From Haloglomus salinum (GTDB taxonomy: Archaea; Halobacteriota; Halobacteria; Halobacteriales; Haloarculaceae), in NCBI RefSeq assembly GCF_024298825.1, contig NZ_CP101153.1, forward strand, positions 682,001 through 746,000: a DNA stretch of 64,000 nt, written 5' to 3'. The notes under the pieces are model-generated. The model was not told the DNA's origin, did no database searches, and worked only from the letters and a program-made list of their open reading frames with translations. The position numbers and the translations under genes were made by a program. Of the stretch, positions 17,574-25,910 are shown in pieces. How positions within the stretch are numbered: the first letter of the stretch is position 1; the number at the start of each line of letters is the position of its first letter.

Positions 17574-18561
17574 CCTGCGTCCCGAGCGGCTCCTCGGTGT
17601 CGCCGGCATCGGTCGGGGCCGCCGACTCCGTCGCCGCGTCGCTCGTCCGTGCCCGTCGCTCGGTGTGCTGGACGGCGATGTCGCCGTCGACGGTGACCCG
17701 GAGCTCCTCGTCGCCCAGCGGCACCGTCACCCGGAGCCGCCACGGCTCCCGGGAGAGGACCTCCAGGTAGCGGTCGCTGATGCACCACTCCAGCGTCCAG
17801 AAGCGGACCGTGTTCAGGTCGATACCGTGGTCCCGGTAGAAGGAGACGACCTCGGCGTCGTCCAGGAGCGTCAGCCCGACGGAGGAGACGATGTGGTTGT
17901 TGCACCGCTCGCACTCGTGGATGACGAACAGGTCCTGCTCGGCGATGGGTTTCACCTTGTCGGCGGGCAGCTCGTCGGGCTCGACGAGTTCGGTCGTCAC
18001 GCGCCCGTTACACTCCGGGCAGACCCCGTCGGCGGTGAGGCAGGCGAGGTGGCGGGCCCGCTGGTTGAACGCCGACAGCACCTCCTCGCGGGACCGGTCC
18101 TCCAGCCCTCCGGGTGGGAACGGGTAGGTACCGTGTGGCCGCTCGCACTCCACACACATGATGAGGAACGCTTCGTCGCGGTAGGAGGCCTGCAGACCGC
18201 CGCCGCAGGCGACACAGTCGCCCTCGACCGGGAACGGCTCCAGTTCCGGGTCCTGGTTGTACGTCCCTGCCAGCACCGCACGGACGATGGCCTTCCCCGC
18301 CTGGCGGAACTCGTAGCCCTCGTCGGTCTTGCGGACGAACTGGCCCCGGAGTTTGTCCAGGTGGTAGTTGAACTGTGCCGAATCGCGCATCCCCACCGCG
18401 CGCCGCAGGTCCGAGAACGCCGCGGGCCGGTCGGCCGCCCACAGCGCCTCCAGGATATGTAAGCGTGTCTCGTTCCCGACGATGGCGAAGGCGTCCGCCG
18501 GTGGGAGACACTCCTCGCACTGCAGGATGGAGTCCTCGGTCGCGCTGGCCTCGTCGCTCAT
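17566..18561 (-). CDS. Winged-helix transcriptional regulator with zinc-ribbon C-terminal half
   Basis: 331 residues from MSDEASATEDSILQCEECLP. An ArsR-type winged helix spans about 20-100 (FAIVGNETRLHILEALWAAD, then VGMRDSAQFNYHLDKLRGQF). The C-terminal half has three Cys pairs: CVACGGGL...CVEC near 130-155, CPEC near 200 and CERC near 240. This matches a haloarchaeal family of ArsR-like regulators with zinc-binding effector regions. It is divergent from the OpuAC-like lipoprotein gene, with a near-palindrome in the gap. The start at 18561 was chosen because the longer frame crosses that promoter region. Confidence 0.85.
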   Translation of the reverse strand: MSDEASATEDSILQCEECLPPADAFAIVGNETRLHILEALWAADRPAAFSDLRRAVGMRDSAQFNYHLDKLRGQFVRKTDEGYEFRQAGKAIVRAVLAGTYNQDPELEPFPVEGDCVACGGGLQASYRDEAFLIMCVECERPHGTYPFPPGGLEDRSREEVLSAFNQRARHLACLTADGVCPECNGRVTTELVEPDELPADKVKPIAEQDLFVIHECERCNNHIVSSVGLTLLDDAEVVSFYRDHGIDLNTVRFWTLEWCISDRYLEVLSREPWRLRVTVPLGDEELRVTVDGDIAVQHTERRARTSDAATESAAPTDAGDTEEPLGTQDA

Positions 18562-18610
18562 GGGTGTGCCAAGACGACCCACCCAGTAAAGCGTTCGCTG
18601 AAGCCGCTTT

Positions 18611-18628
18611 ATGTAACTATGGCTACAT
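18611..18628. promoter_or_regulatory. Near-palindromic candidate operator between divergent genes
   Basis: ATGTAACTATGGCTACAT is an 18-base near-dyad with matching ATGTA/TACAT ends. It lies between the winged-helix regulator (start 18561) and the lipoprotein gene (start 18672), just upstream of the TATA element GATTTATACC (about 18641-18650). The location suits a binding site of the neighbouring regulator; that link is inference. Confidence 0.4.
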
Positions 18629-18640
18629 TTCATGGGGTCG

Positions 18641-18650
18641 GATTTATACC
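18641..18650 (+). promoter_or_regulatory. TATA box of the OpuAC-like lipoprotein gene
   Basis: GATTTATACC lies 22-31 bases before the ATG at 18672. With the usual archaeal spacing, transcription would start at or next to the ATG, so a leaderless transcript is expected. Confidence 0.55.
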
Positions 18651-18671
18651 CGATTCGTGACACCTGGTACC

Positions 18672-19634
18672 ATGTCGAAGACACGGCGTGGCTGCCTCGA
18701 GCGAGGGGGCGCGCTCGGCCTCGCCCTCGTGGGGGGCCCGCTCGGGGGGTGTATCCATGTCGGCGTCCGTGACCAGCCCCGGACGACGGTCCGTGTCGGC
18801 TCGAAACCGTTCGCCGAACAGGAGATCCTCGGCTCCCTTGCCTACGAACGACTCCAGCACGTCGATGGCATTCAGGTCGTCAACGAAATCGGGTACGGTG
18901 GTTCGCTGGCGAACTGGGAGGCCGTCGTCGCCGGCACGAAGGACCTCTACTGGGAGTACACCGGAACCGCCTGGAGTCGGCTCCCGCCCCGACACACGGA
19001 GCGGATTACGGAGCCGGAGCGGCTCTACGAACTCGTCGCTGCGGACGCCCGGGCGCAGGGCGTCCGGATGGGCGAGCCGGCCCCCTTCTCGAACGAGTGG
19101 GTGCTGGTCGCCGACCGGGAGTGGAGCGAGCGGACCGGCGTCACCACCATCGGCGGGCTCGCCGACCATATCGACGACGGCGACACCGACTTCGGTATCG
19201 CGCTCAACGAGGACTTCTACCACCGAGAGGACGCCTGGAACGGCGTGGCCGACTACTACGGCATCGACTCGGAGGTGCGGACGAACCTGGAGGCCGGGAC
19301 GTTCATCGTCACCTCCGCCGGACTCACGTACGAACTGCTGCGGGACGGCCGGGTGCAGGTCGCGAGCGGCTTCGCGACCGACCCCCAGCTCGACCGGCCG
19401 TCGGTCGTCGAACTCGACGACGACCGGGACTACTTCCTCCCGTACCAGCCGATGCCCACAGTCCACGCGCCGACCGCCGAGTCCTATCCGGAGATTCTGG
19501 AGACGCTGGCACCGATTGCTGCGGCCCTGGACGGGTCGACTATCCGCCGCCTCAATCGGCGGGTACTCGTCGAGGACCACCAACCGGGCACTGTCGCCCG
19601 GTCGTACCTGGAACAGCTCGGTGAGGCCACATGA
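18672..19634 (+). CDS. OpuAC/ProX-like glycine betaine-type substrate-binding lipoprotein
   Basis: 320 residues from MSKTRRGCLERGG. A twin-arginine start and lipobox with Cys27 (GGPLGGC) predict a Tat-exported lipoprotein. The mature part reads TTVRVGSKPFAEQEILGSLA, then GGSLANWEAVVAGTKDLYWE and YTGTAW, the classic ligand-binding signatures of choline/betaine ABC binding proteins. No permease or ATPase gene is adjacent; instead a Cache-HAMP sensor kinase gene follows 63 bases downstream on the same strand. It may serve a transporter elsewhere or present ligand to the kinase. Confidence 0.85.
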   Translation: MSKTRRGCLERGGALGLALVGGPLGGCIHVGVRDQPRTTVRVGSKPFAEQEILGSLAYERLQHVDGIQVVNEIGYGGSLANWEAVVAGTKDLYWEYTGTAWSRLPPRHTERITEPERLYELVAADARAQGVRMGEPAPFSNEWVLVADREWSERTGVTTIGGLADHIDDGDTDFGIALNEDFYHREDAWNGVADYYGIDSEVRTNLEAGTFIVTSAGLTYELLRDGRVQVASGFATDPQLDRPSVVELDDDRDYFLPYQPMPTVHAPTAESYPEILETLAPIAAALDGSTIRRLNRRVLVEDHQPGTVARSYLEQLGEAT

Positions 19635-19697
19635 CCCGTTCCGTGACGTCCGGGCCGTGTCGCTCGATACGGCCCACTGCGGTACCGGAGCGAAGCG

Positions 19698-21551
19698 ATG
19701 AGTAGCGACCGCCCCTCGATACCCGGCGTTCGGCGGGTCGCCAGTGTCGTCCGGACCTCGTACCGCCGGAAGCTTGCCGCAGCACTGCTGGTGGTGCTCC
19801 TCATCGGCGGCACGGCCGCCGTCGGCCTGTACCTCCAGGTTGGCGCCCTGCTGGGGGAGAACGTCGAGCGGTCCATGACCGCCGCCACGAACGCCGAGGC
19901 CGGCGAGCTCACCGAGTGGAGCAGTCAGAACCGGCTGGCCGCACGGGTCCTCTCGGAGCATCCCGTCTACGCGACCGGAAACCAGACCAAGGTCCGTGAC
20001 TACCTCCAGCAACGGGTATCGGGCCGCGAGGAGTCGCATCTCGTCGGTGCGTACGTCCTCGACCGGCGGGACCTCGTCGTCGAGACGAGCGCTGCGCCGG
20101 CGCTGGAGGGGACGCCGGTTGCCGACCTGCCGTGGCAGGAACGATTTGCGTTCCAGAGCTTCGACGATGTCCGCATCACGCGCCCCCACCAGTCCCGGGA
20201 CGGGACGACGGTCGTCGGGTTCATCACGCCCATCCGTCAGGCACCGGGCCACCTGCTGGTCGTCACCGTCGACGCCACGAGCATCTTCGACCGGTTCGAG
20301 CACCCGGTCGCGGGCGGGTTCACGCGCGTCGTCGACTCAAACGGAACCGTCGTGTTCGCCGACAACCGCTCGGCGATGCTCCACCAGTACACCCCTGGAC
20401 CGCTCCGGGCCCCTGCGGTCAGCAGTGGGCTCCGCGGTGAATCGGGGTTCGTGGACGCCCCGCAGTACGAACAGTCGGCCACGGGGGAGTACGTCGTCGC
20501 CTACGCCCCGGTCGAGGGCACCGACTGGGTCGTCCTCGAGCACGCCCCGGTCAGCGAGGCCTACGCCATCACCAGACAGGTCGGGATGTGGATCGGCATC
20601 ATCTTCAGCATCGTACTGGTCGGGCTGTTCGGCGTGGTGAGCTGGCTGGGGCGGGACGTGAACAGCGCGCTGGCCGCAGTCTCCGGGCGAGCGGAGCGGA
20701 TCGAACGGGGCGAGTACGACGTGGCCTTCGACACCGACCGGCCCGACGAGTTCGGTGACCTCAACCGGACCCTCGAACGGATGGGCGACACCCTCCGGGA
20801 GCGGATCGAGGAGATCGAGGAGACGAAGAAGGCACTCGAGGCCACCAACGTGGCGCTCGAGACCCGCTCGACGATGGTGAGCGTTCTCAATCGCGTCCTC
20901 CGGCACAACGTCCGGAACGACGTCAACAACGTCGCCGGGCGAGCGGAGCTCCTGGCCGAGCGCGTCGACGACGAGGCCCTGCGCGAGGAGCTCGAGGTCA
21001 TCAAGCGGACGGCGCTCGCGCTCGCCACGCTCTCGGAGCGTACAGAGCGCATCCAGCAACTCCTCTCGGAGGACCCCTCCGAGCGGACCACCCTGCGCTT
21101 CCCCGACTGCCTGCAGTCGGCGCTCGAGAGCGTCCGGGCCGCCCAGCCGGACGCGACCGTGGCGCTACACGTCCCCGACGGCGCGACGCCGGTCGCGCAC
21201 GGGACCGCCTCCTTCCCGGTCGCCCTGGCCGACGTCGTCGACCAGATTGCCGCCCACAACGAGGGCCCCGTCCGTATCGACGTCACCGTCTCCCGGGAGC
21301 CGTCCGCGGGCGACGTGGGGGACGCGATACTCCTCACCATCGAGGACGACCGCGACGGCCTGCCGGCCCTCGACCTCGAAGCGGTCGGCCAGGGGGTCGA
21401 GACCCCGCTCAACCACGCCGAGGGGCTGGCGCTCTGGTGCCTCGAGTGGACCGTCACCCACGGCGACGGTGAGCTCCTCGTCGGCGCCACCGACGCGACG
21501 CTCCAGGTCCGGCTCCCGGCGGTCCCCGACGACCCGGACGCGCCGGAGTGA
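19698..21551 (+). CDS. Cache-HAMP sensor histidine kinase with atypical ATPase motifs
   Basis: 617 residues. TM1 is at about 27-47, an extracellular Cache-like sensor at about 50-290 (with [20 protein letters not shown] and [18 protein letters not shown]), TM2 at about 296-316, HAMP at about 317-370, and a coiled coil to 390. The H box [20 protein letters not shown] carries His403, in the RHNVRND form common in haloarchaeal kinases. In the C-terminal ATPase domain the N box reads [15 protein letters not shown] and the G1 box reads IEDDRDGLP, both unlike consensus. It probably belongs functionally with the preceding solute-binding lipoprotein. No response regulator is adjacent. Confidence 0.83.
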   Translation: MSSDRPSIPGVRRVASVVRTSYRRKLAAALLVVLLIGGTAAVGLYLQVGALLGENVERSMTAATNAEAGELTEWSSQNRLAARVLSEHPVYATGNQTKVRDYLQQRVSGREESHLVGAYVLDRRDLVVETSAAPALEGTPVADLPWQERFAFQSFDDVRITRPHQSRDGTTVVGFITPIRQAPGHLLVVTVDATSIFDRFEHPVAGGFTRVVDSNGTVVFADNRSAMLHQYTPGPLRAPAVSSGLRGESGFVDAPQYEQSATGEYVVAYAPVEGTDWVVLEHAPVSEAYAITRQVGMWIGIIFSIVLVGLFGVVSWLGRDVNSALAAVSGRAERIERGEYDVAFDTDRPDEFGDLNRTLERMGDTLRERIEEIEETKKALEATNVALETRSTMVSVLNRVLRHNVRNDVNNVAGRAELLAERVDDEALREELEVIKRTALALATLSERTERIQQLLSEDPSERTTLRFPDCLQSALESVRAAQPDATVALHVPDGATPVAHGTASFPVALADVVDQIAAHNEGPVRIDVTVSREPSAGDVGDAILLTIEDDRDGLPALDLEAVGQGVETPLNHAEGLALWCLEWTVTHGDGELLVGATDATLQVRLPAVPDDPDAPE

Positions 21552-21667
21552 GGCCACGGACCGCGCCGCTGGAACCAGCACCCGGCCACCGCGCGTCCGT
21601 CGCTCGTGCGCCGACCCGCGGAGCCGGCGGCGACACTGCCGTTCGGCAGGAGTCCCGGTCCGGTACC

Positions 21668-21675
21668 CTTATACG
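21668..21675 (+). promoter_or_regulatory. TATA-like element for the aIF2-gamma cluster
   Basis: CTTATACG lies about 31-38 bases before the ATG at 21706, and a second weaker candidate, GGTATATTA, sits closer to the start. With standard spacing the leader would be absent or only a few bases long. Confidence 0.45.
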
Positions 21676-21705
21676 CTGCAGGGGATGATACCCGGTATAT
21701 TACTG

Positions 21706-22935
21706 ATGTCGAACACACACCGACAACCGGAGGTGAACATCGGACTGGTCGGCCACGTCGACCACGGGAAGACGACCCTGGTGCAGGCGCTCTCGGGGGA
21801 GTGGACCGACCAGCACTCCGAGGAGATGAAACGCGGCATCTCCATCCGCCTCGGGTACGCTGACGCCACTTTCCGCCGGATTCCGGGCGCCGACTCGCCC
21901 GAGTGCTACACGGTGGCAGAGGAGGTCGACGGCGAGGAGACCGACGTCGTCCGGACGGTCTCGTTCGTCGACGCCCCCGGCCACGAGACGCTGATGGCGA
22001 CGATGCTGTCGGGCGCATCCATCATGGACGGCGCCGTGCTGGTCATCGGCGCGAACGAGCCGGTGCCTCAGGCCCAGACCGAGGAGCACCTGATGGCGCT
22101 GGACATCATCGGCATCGACAACATCGTCATCGCACAGAACAAGATCGACCTGGTCCGCGACCGCGAGGCCGCCCTCGAGAACAAGACGCAGATAGAGAAC
22201 TTCATCGAGGGAACCGTCGCCGAGGGCGCCCCCATCGTCCCCGTCTCCGCCCAACAGGACGTCAACATCGACGTCCTCATCGACGCTATCGAGGAGCAGA
22301 TTCCGACGCCCGAGCGCGACGCGGACGCGGACGCACGGTTGCAGGTCGCACGCTCGTTCGACATCAACCGCCCCGGCACGGACGCCGGTGGGCTGATGGG
22401 CGGTGTGGTCGGCGGGTCGCTCTCGCAGGGTCGCCTCCACGTCGACGACGAGATGGAGATCCGCCCGGGCCGCGAGGTCGAGGAGGGCGGCCAGTCCGAG
22501 TACCGGCCGGTCGAGACCACCGTCCGGTCGCTGCAGGCCGGCGGCGAATCCGTCGACGAGGCCACGCCGGGTGGCCTCATCGGCGTCGGCACGGGACTGG
22601 ACCCCTCGTTCACGAAGGGCGACGCGCTGGCCGGGCAGGTCGCCGGGCCGCCGGGGTCGCTCCCACCGACCCGCGACTCGTTCGTCATGGACGTGGACCT
22701 GCTCGACCGCGTCGTCGGCGAGGACGCCGAGGAGATCGAGCCCATCTCGACGGGCGAGCCCCTCATGTTGACCGTCGGGACCGCCACGACCGTCGGCTCC
22801 GTCACCAGCGCCCGCGACGAGGAGTGCGAGGTCGCGCTCAAGCGGCCCGTCTGCGCACAGGAGGGGGCCAAGATCGCCATCAATCGCCGTGTCGGCTCGC
22901 GCTGGCGACTCATCGGCGTGGGGACGCTGCGATAG
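21706..22935 (+). CDS. eif2g: Translation initiation factor aIF2 subunit gamma
   Basis: 409 residues, the standard length. This is the GTPase core of the aIF2 trimer, which carries initiator Met-tRNA to the small subunit. The G1 motif GHVDHGKT is at 16-23, followed by switch [21 protein letters not shown] and NKID ([15 protein letters not shown]), then domains II and III with [20 protein letters not shown] and the C-terminal [20 protein letters not shown]. The start [16 protein letters not shown] was chosen over an upstream frame that runs into the previous gene. First gene of a five-gene translation/transcription cluster. Confidence 0.97.
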   Translation: MSNTHRQPEVNIGLVGHVDHGKTTLVQALSGEWTDQHSEEMKRGISIRLGYADATFRRIPGADSPECYTVAEEVDGEETDVVRTVSFVDAPGHETLMATMLSGASIMDGAVLVIGANEPVPQAQTEEHLMALDIIGIDNIVIAQNKIDLVRDREAALENKTQIENFIEGTVAEGAPIVPVSAQQDVNIDVLIDAIEEQIPTPERDADADARLQVARSFDINRPGTDAGGLMGGVVGGSLSQGRLHVDDEMEIRPGREVEEGGQSEYRPVETTVRSLQAGGESVDEATPGGLIGVGTGLDPSFTKGDALAGQVAGPPGSLPPTRDSFVMDVDLLDRVVGEDAEEIEPISTGEPLMLTVGTATTVGSVTSARDEECEVALKRPVCAQEGAKIAINRRVGSRWRLIGVGTLR

Positions 22936-22936
22936 G

Positions 22937-23332
22937 ATGACCTCGGTCCTGCTCGACACCAACGCGCTCATGATGCCCGTCGAGTGCGACGTTCGCGTCT
23001 TCGAGGAACTCGACCGGGTGCTGGAGGACCCGGAACCGGTCGTTCCCGCCGCGTGCGTCGCCGAGCTGGAGAAGCTCAGCGAGGGGCAAGGCGAGGAGGG
23101 CGTCGCCGCGAGCGTCGGCCGCGACCTCGCCGACCGCTGCGAGCAGGTCGCCCACGTCGAGCAGTACGCCGACGACGCCGTCGTCGAAATCGCCACTCGC
23201 GACCCCGACGAGGGGACGACCGTCGACTGCGTCGCGACGAACGATGCGGACCTGCGCGACCGCCTGCTGGCCCGCGACGTACCCGTAATCGGTTTACGCG
23301 GGCGAAACGAACTCGCGCTCACTCAGCCGTAA
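22937..23332 (+). CDS. PIN-domain nuclease-like protein, aIF2-gamma-linked
   Basis: 131 residues from MTSVLLDTNALMMPVECDVR. The acidic metal-binding residues of a PIN domain are in place: Asp7 in LLDTNAL, the Glu in ACVAELEKL, and the Asp residues in VDCVATNDADLRDRL. It lies one base after the aIF2-gamma stop and upstream of rpo7. This FCF1-like archaeal PIN group is commonly found in this context, and a role in rRNA processing is suspected, not shown. No antitoxin gene is adjacent, which argues against a VapC toxin. Confidence 0.85.
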   Translation: MTSVLLDTNALMMPVECDVRVFEELDRVLEDPEPVVPAACVAELEKLSEGQGEEGVAASVGRDLADRCEQVAHVEQYADDAVVEIATRDPDEGTTVDCVATNDADLRDRLLARDVPVIGLRGRNELALTQP

Positions 23333-23393
23333 CGCCGCGACTCTCCCGGTTGCACACGAGAACACGACACCCGGACCACACACGATACAACCA

Positions 23394-23969
23394 ATGTACA
23401 AACGCGTTCGACTCAAGGACACCGTCGAGGTGCCACCCGAGCATCTGGCGGATGTCTCCCCCGACCTGGTGAAACGACTCCTGCAGGACAAACTGGAGGG
23501 CCGGATGGACGAGGACGTCGGCTCCGTCGTGAGCGTCATCGACATCCACGACATCGGCACCGGCGCCGTCCTCCCCAACCGCCCCGGCGTCTACTACGAG
23601 GCCGAGTTCGATGCGCTGACGTTCGACCCCGAGATGCAGGAGGTCGTCGACGGCGAGGTCGTCGAGGTCGTCAACTTCGGCGCCTTCGTCGGTATCGGCC
23701 CGGTCGACGGGCTGCTCCACGTCTCGCAGATCGACGACGAGTACCTCGCCTACGACGAGGAGAACCAGCAGCTCGCCTCGCGGGATTCGAGCCGCGTCCT
23801 CTCGGTGGGAGACTCCGTGCGGGCACGCATCGTCACCAAGAGCATCGACGAGCGCAACCCGCGCGACTCGAAGATCGGCCTGACGGCCAAGCAGCCCGGA
23901 CTGGGCAAGCACGAGTGGCTCGAGCAGGACCGCAAGCGCCGGGCCCAGCAGGGCCAGGCGGGTGATTAG
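23394..23969 (+). CDS. rpo7: DNA-directed RNA polymerase subunit Rpo7 (RpoE')
   Basis: 191 residues. This is the stalk subunit that pairs with Rpo4 and contacts emerging RNA. The N-terminal domain is MYKRVRLKDTVEVPPEHLAD with VVSVIDIHDIGTGAVLPNRP. The S1 OB-fold starts near 82 (VVDGEVVEVVNFGAFVGIGP) and continues GLLHVSQIDDEYLAYDEENQ. The stop codon is immediately followed by the ATG of spt4. It is 61 bases downstream of the PIN gene and may share its transcript. Confidence 0.96.
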   Translation: MYKRVRLKDTVEVPPEHLADVSPDLVKRLLQDKLEGRMDEDVGSVVSVIDIHDIGTGAVLPNRPGVYYEAEFDALTFDPEMQEVVDGEVVEVVNFGAFVGIGPVDGLLHVSQIDDEYLAYDEENQQLASRDSSRVLSVGDSVRARIVTKSIDERNPRDSKIGLTAKQPGLGKHEWLEQDRKRRAQQGQAGD

Positions 23970-24167
23970 ATGGCCGACCGACTCGTCTGCCGCGAGTGCC
24001 ACCGCGTCCTCGAGACGGACGATGGGGAGCAGTGTCCCGCCTGCGGTTCGACCTCCGTCACGGAGGACTGGGCCGGCTACGTCATCATCGCTCACCCCGA
24101 GGAGTCACAGATCGCCGAAGAGATGGGCGTGACCGAGCCGGGCAAGTACGCCCTCAAGGTCCGATAA
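23970..24167 (+). CDS. spt4: Transcription elongation factor Spt4 (RpoE'')
   Basis: 65 residues. Partner of Spt5 at the RNA-polymerase clamp. The zinc site is Cys7, Cys10, Cys22 and Cys25 (LVCREC, then EQCPACGS), followed by the family end VIIAHPEESQIAEEMGVTEP. It starts directly after the rpo7 stop, and its TAA shares one base with the next ATG (TAATG), so all three genes are tightly coupled. Confidence 0.96.
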   Translation: MADRLVCRECHRVLETDDGEQCPACGSTSVTEDWAGYVIIAHPEESQIAEEMGVTEPGKYALKVR

Positions 24168-24784
24168 TGGCCGACGGCGGGGATGCGAACGGCGCCACCG
24201 GCGACTCCCCGGACCCCGGCCAGCCCCGGGTCGTCCTCTCGCTGCCCGACTCGATGCGTGGCGAGCTGAAGGACCCACTCGGCCCCATCTACACCGACGC
24301 CGACGAACTGCTGGGCCAGTCGGGAAGCCCGCTCATCGCTGTCGGGGACATCGTCACCTACCACCTCCTGCTGGGCCACACCCGGCCGGCCGTCGCGCTG
24401 GTCGACGGGAAGACGAAGCGAGAAGCCGTCACCGCGGAGGTCCGGGACGCCATCGATACGGGAGCGTTCGACCACCACGTCCGGGTCCGGAACCCGGCCG
24501 GCACCCTGACCGCGGGCCTCCTCGAGGAACTCCGGGCCGCGCTCGACCGCGCGACCGCCGGCGAGGGCCAGTCGACGGTCATCGAGGTGACGGAGGGCGA
24601 GGAGGACCTCGCCGCGCTCCCGGCGCTCGCCGTGGCGCCGGACGACGCGGGTGTCGTCTACGGCCAGCCCGACGAGGGGATGGTTCTGGCGACCGTGGAC
24701 GACGAGGCCCGGGAGGGGGTCTGGGACCTCCTCGAACGGATGGACGGCGATATCGAGCGGGTCCGGGACCTGCTCGGGGCGTGA
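24167..24784 (+). CDS. GTP-dependent dephospho-CoA kinase (DUF359)
   Basis: 205 residues from MADGGDANGATGDSPDPGQP. The DUF359 family performs the last step of archaeal CoA synthesis using GTP. Core motifs are GPIYTDADELLGQ, IAVGDIVTYHLLLGHTRPAV and LVDGKTKREAV, followed by VRNPAGTLTAGLLEELRAAL and DEGMVLATVDDEAREGVWDL. The start overlaps the spt4 stop by one base. The first 20 residues are a haloarchaeal Gly/Asp-rich leader. Linkage to spt4 is common among archaea. Confidence 0.92.
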   Translation: MADGGDANGATGDSPDPGQPRVVLSLPDSMRGELKDPLGPIYTDADELLGQSGSPLIAVGDIVTYHLLLGHTRPAVALVDGKTKREAVTAEVRDAIDTGAFDHHVRVRNPAGTLTAGLLEELRAALDRATAGEGQSTVIEVTEGEEDLAALPALAVAPDDAGVVYGQPDEGMVLATVDDEAREGVWDLLERMDGDIERVRDLLGA

Positions 24785-24835
24785 GTTCGTCGCATCCGGG
24801 ACGCTCGAACCGTCTCTGACACCGCCGAGAACCAG

Positions 24836-25426
24836 TCACCTGTCGGTCTCGTAGTAGTCCTCCTTCAGCCACGCCAGTCCGGCGCCGGCGTCCTTCGCGG
24901 CCGCCTCGAGCCGGCGCGTCAGCAACTCGAACGCCTCCGAGTCCGAGACACCGGTTGTCTGTCGCGCCGTTCGGAGCACGTCGCGTCGGCGCTCCAGCGA
25001 GTGGTACTCGCGGACCGCCTTCCCCGCCTTCCGGAGGTGGAGCATCCGGTCGATGACGTTGAGCACCACGTCCTTCGTGACGGGTTTGGTGATGTAGTCG
25101 TCGAACGGGAGGCTGACGATATCCGGCCCAGGGTCCACCGCGGTCACCATGACGACGCGGGCGTCGTAGCCCTGCTCTTTCAGCTCGAGGAGGAACTCGT
25201 CACCGCCCATCCGGGGCATCCGCCGGTCGAGGAGAACCACGTCCACGTCCCCGGTGACGACATCCAGCGCCTCCTGGCCGTCGGCGGCGACGAGCGTGGC
25301 GTGGCGCTCGCCGACCCAGGTCGAGAGAATCTCGGTCATCGCCGCCTCGTCGTCGACGATGAGGACGGTCGTCTCCGGAGCGGTGGCGCCGGACCTCGGA
25401 GAAGAGTCGGTGTTGCTGTCAGACAT
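24836..25426 (-). CDS. Response regulator with HalX domain
   Basis: 196 residues. The receiver domain (about 20-125) has Asp25-Asp26 (VLIVDDE), the phosphoacceptor Asp67 in VVLLDRRMPRMGGDEFL, Thr95 (VVMVTAVDPG) and Lys114 (YITKPVTKD). A HalX domain follows at about 130-190 (EYHSLERRRDVLRTARQT, then RLEAAAKDAGAGLAWLKEDY). HalX proteins are haloarchaeal regulators of unknown output. Convergent with the CoA kinase gene. No cognate kinase is adjacent; the nearest in the window is at 19.7 kb. Confidence 0.93.
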   Translation of the reverse strand: MSDSNTDSSPRSGATAPETTVLIVDDEAAMTEILSTWVGERHATLVAADGQEALDVVTGDVDVVLLDRRMPRMGGDEFLLELKEQGYDARVVMVTAVDPGPDIVSLPFDDYITKPVTKDVVLNVIDRMLHLRKAGKAVREYHSLERRRDVLRTARQTTGVSDSEAFELLTRRLEAAAKDAGAGLAWLKEDYYETDR

Positions 25427-25562
25427 ACGCCGGTTACGGTTCCAATCTACCTTAATTTAGCGGTCAGTTGGCTATACACTATCACTCGTACTCGGCCGGT
25501 CCCGTATCGGCCAGCGGCGACGCCGAGGGACTGATACACCCCGGGCCCGTACGTGCGGGCGA

Positions 25563-25910
25563 ATGATCTCTACCGCCGACGTGGTCGGCCTGCTCGTCAT
25601 CCTCGGGGTGAACTCGGGGGCGGCCGCCCTGCTGACCCGCTTCTTCAGGGTCCGGCTCAACACCCGCTGGGGCGCGGCACTGTACGCCGTCCTGCTGGGA
25701 ACGCTGGTCCTGACGACCCTCACCATCGTCCTCGGCGGCGTGGGGCTCGGCCCGGACCTGGGCAACCCGGCTGCCGTCATGGGCCTGACGGTGGTCCTCC
25801 CGCTGGCGACCGGAATCGCCTTCGACTACTTCTGGATGCCCGCACCCGACGACGTGGACCTGCCCACCGAGTACAGCGGTTCCTCGCGGCGGGACCGCCG
25901 GGAGCTATAG
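25563..25910 (+). CDS. Small membrane protein with three helices (115 aa)
   Basis: 115 residues. Hydrophobic segments are at about 6-26 (VVGLLVILGVNSGAAALLTR), 38-60 (ALYAVLLGTLVLTTLTIVLG) and 72-92 (VMGLTVVLPLATGIAFDYFW), with a polar charged C-terminus ending SRRDRREL. No family name is secure. It is transcribed on its own toward the non-coding hairpin region. Confidence 0.65.
   Translation: MISTADVVGLLVILGVNSGAAALLTRFFRVRLNTRWGAALYAVLLGTLVLTTLTIVLGGVGLGPDLGNPAAVMGLTVVLPLATGIAFDYFWMPAPDDVDLPTEYSGSSRRDRREL

Noticed and set aside
22937-23332. VapC-type toxin
   Set aside because: The PIN domain is real, but there is no antitoxin gene; it lies inside a housekeeping translation/transcription cluster typical of the FCF1-like archaeal group.
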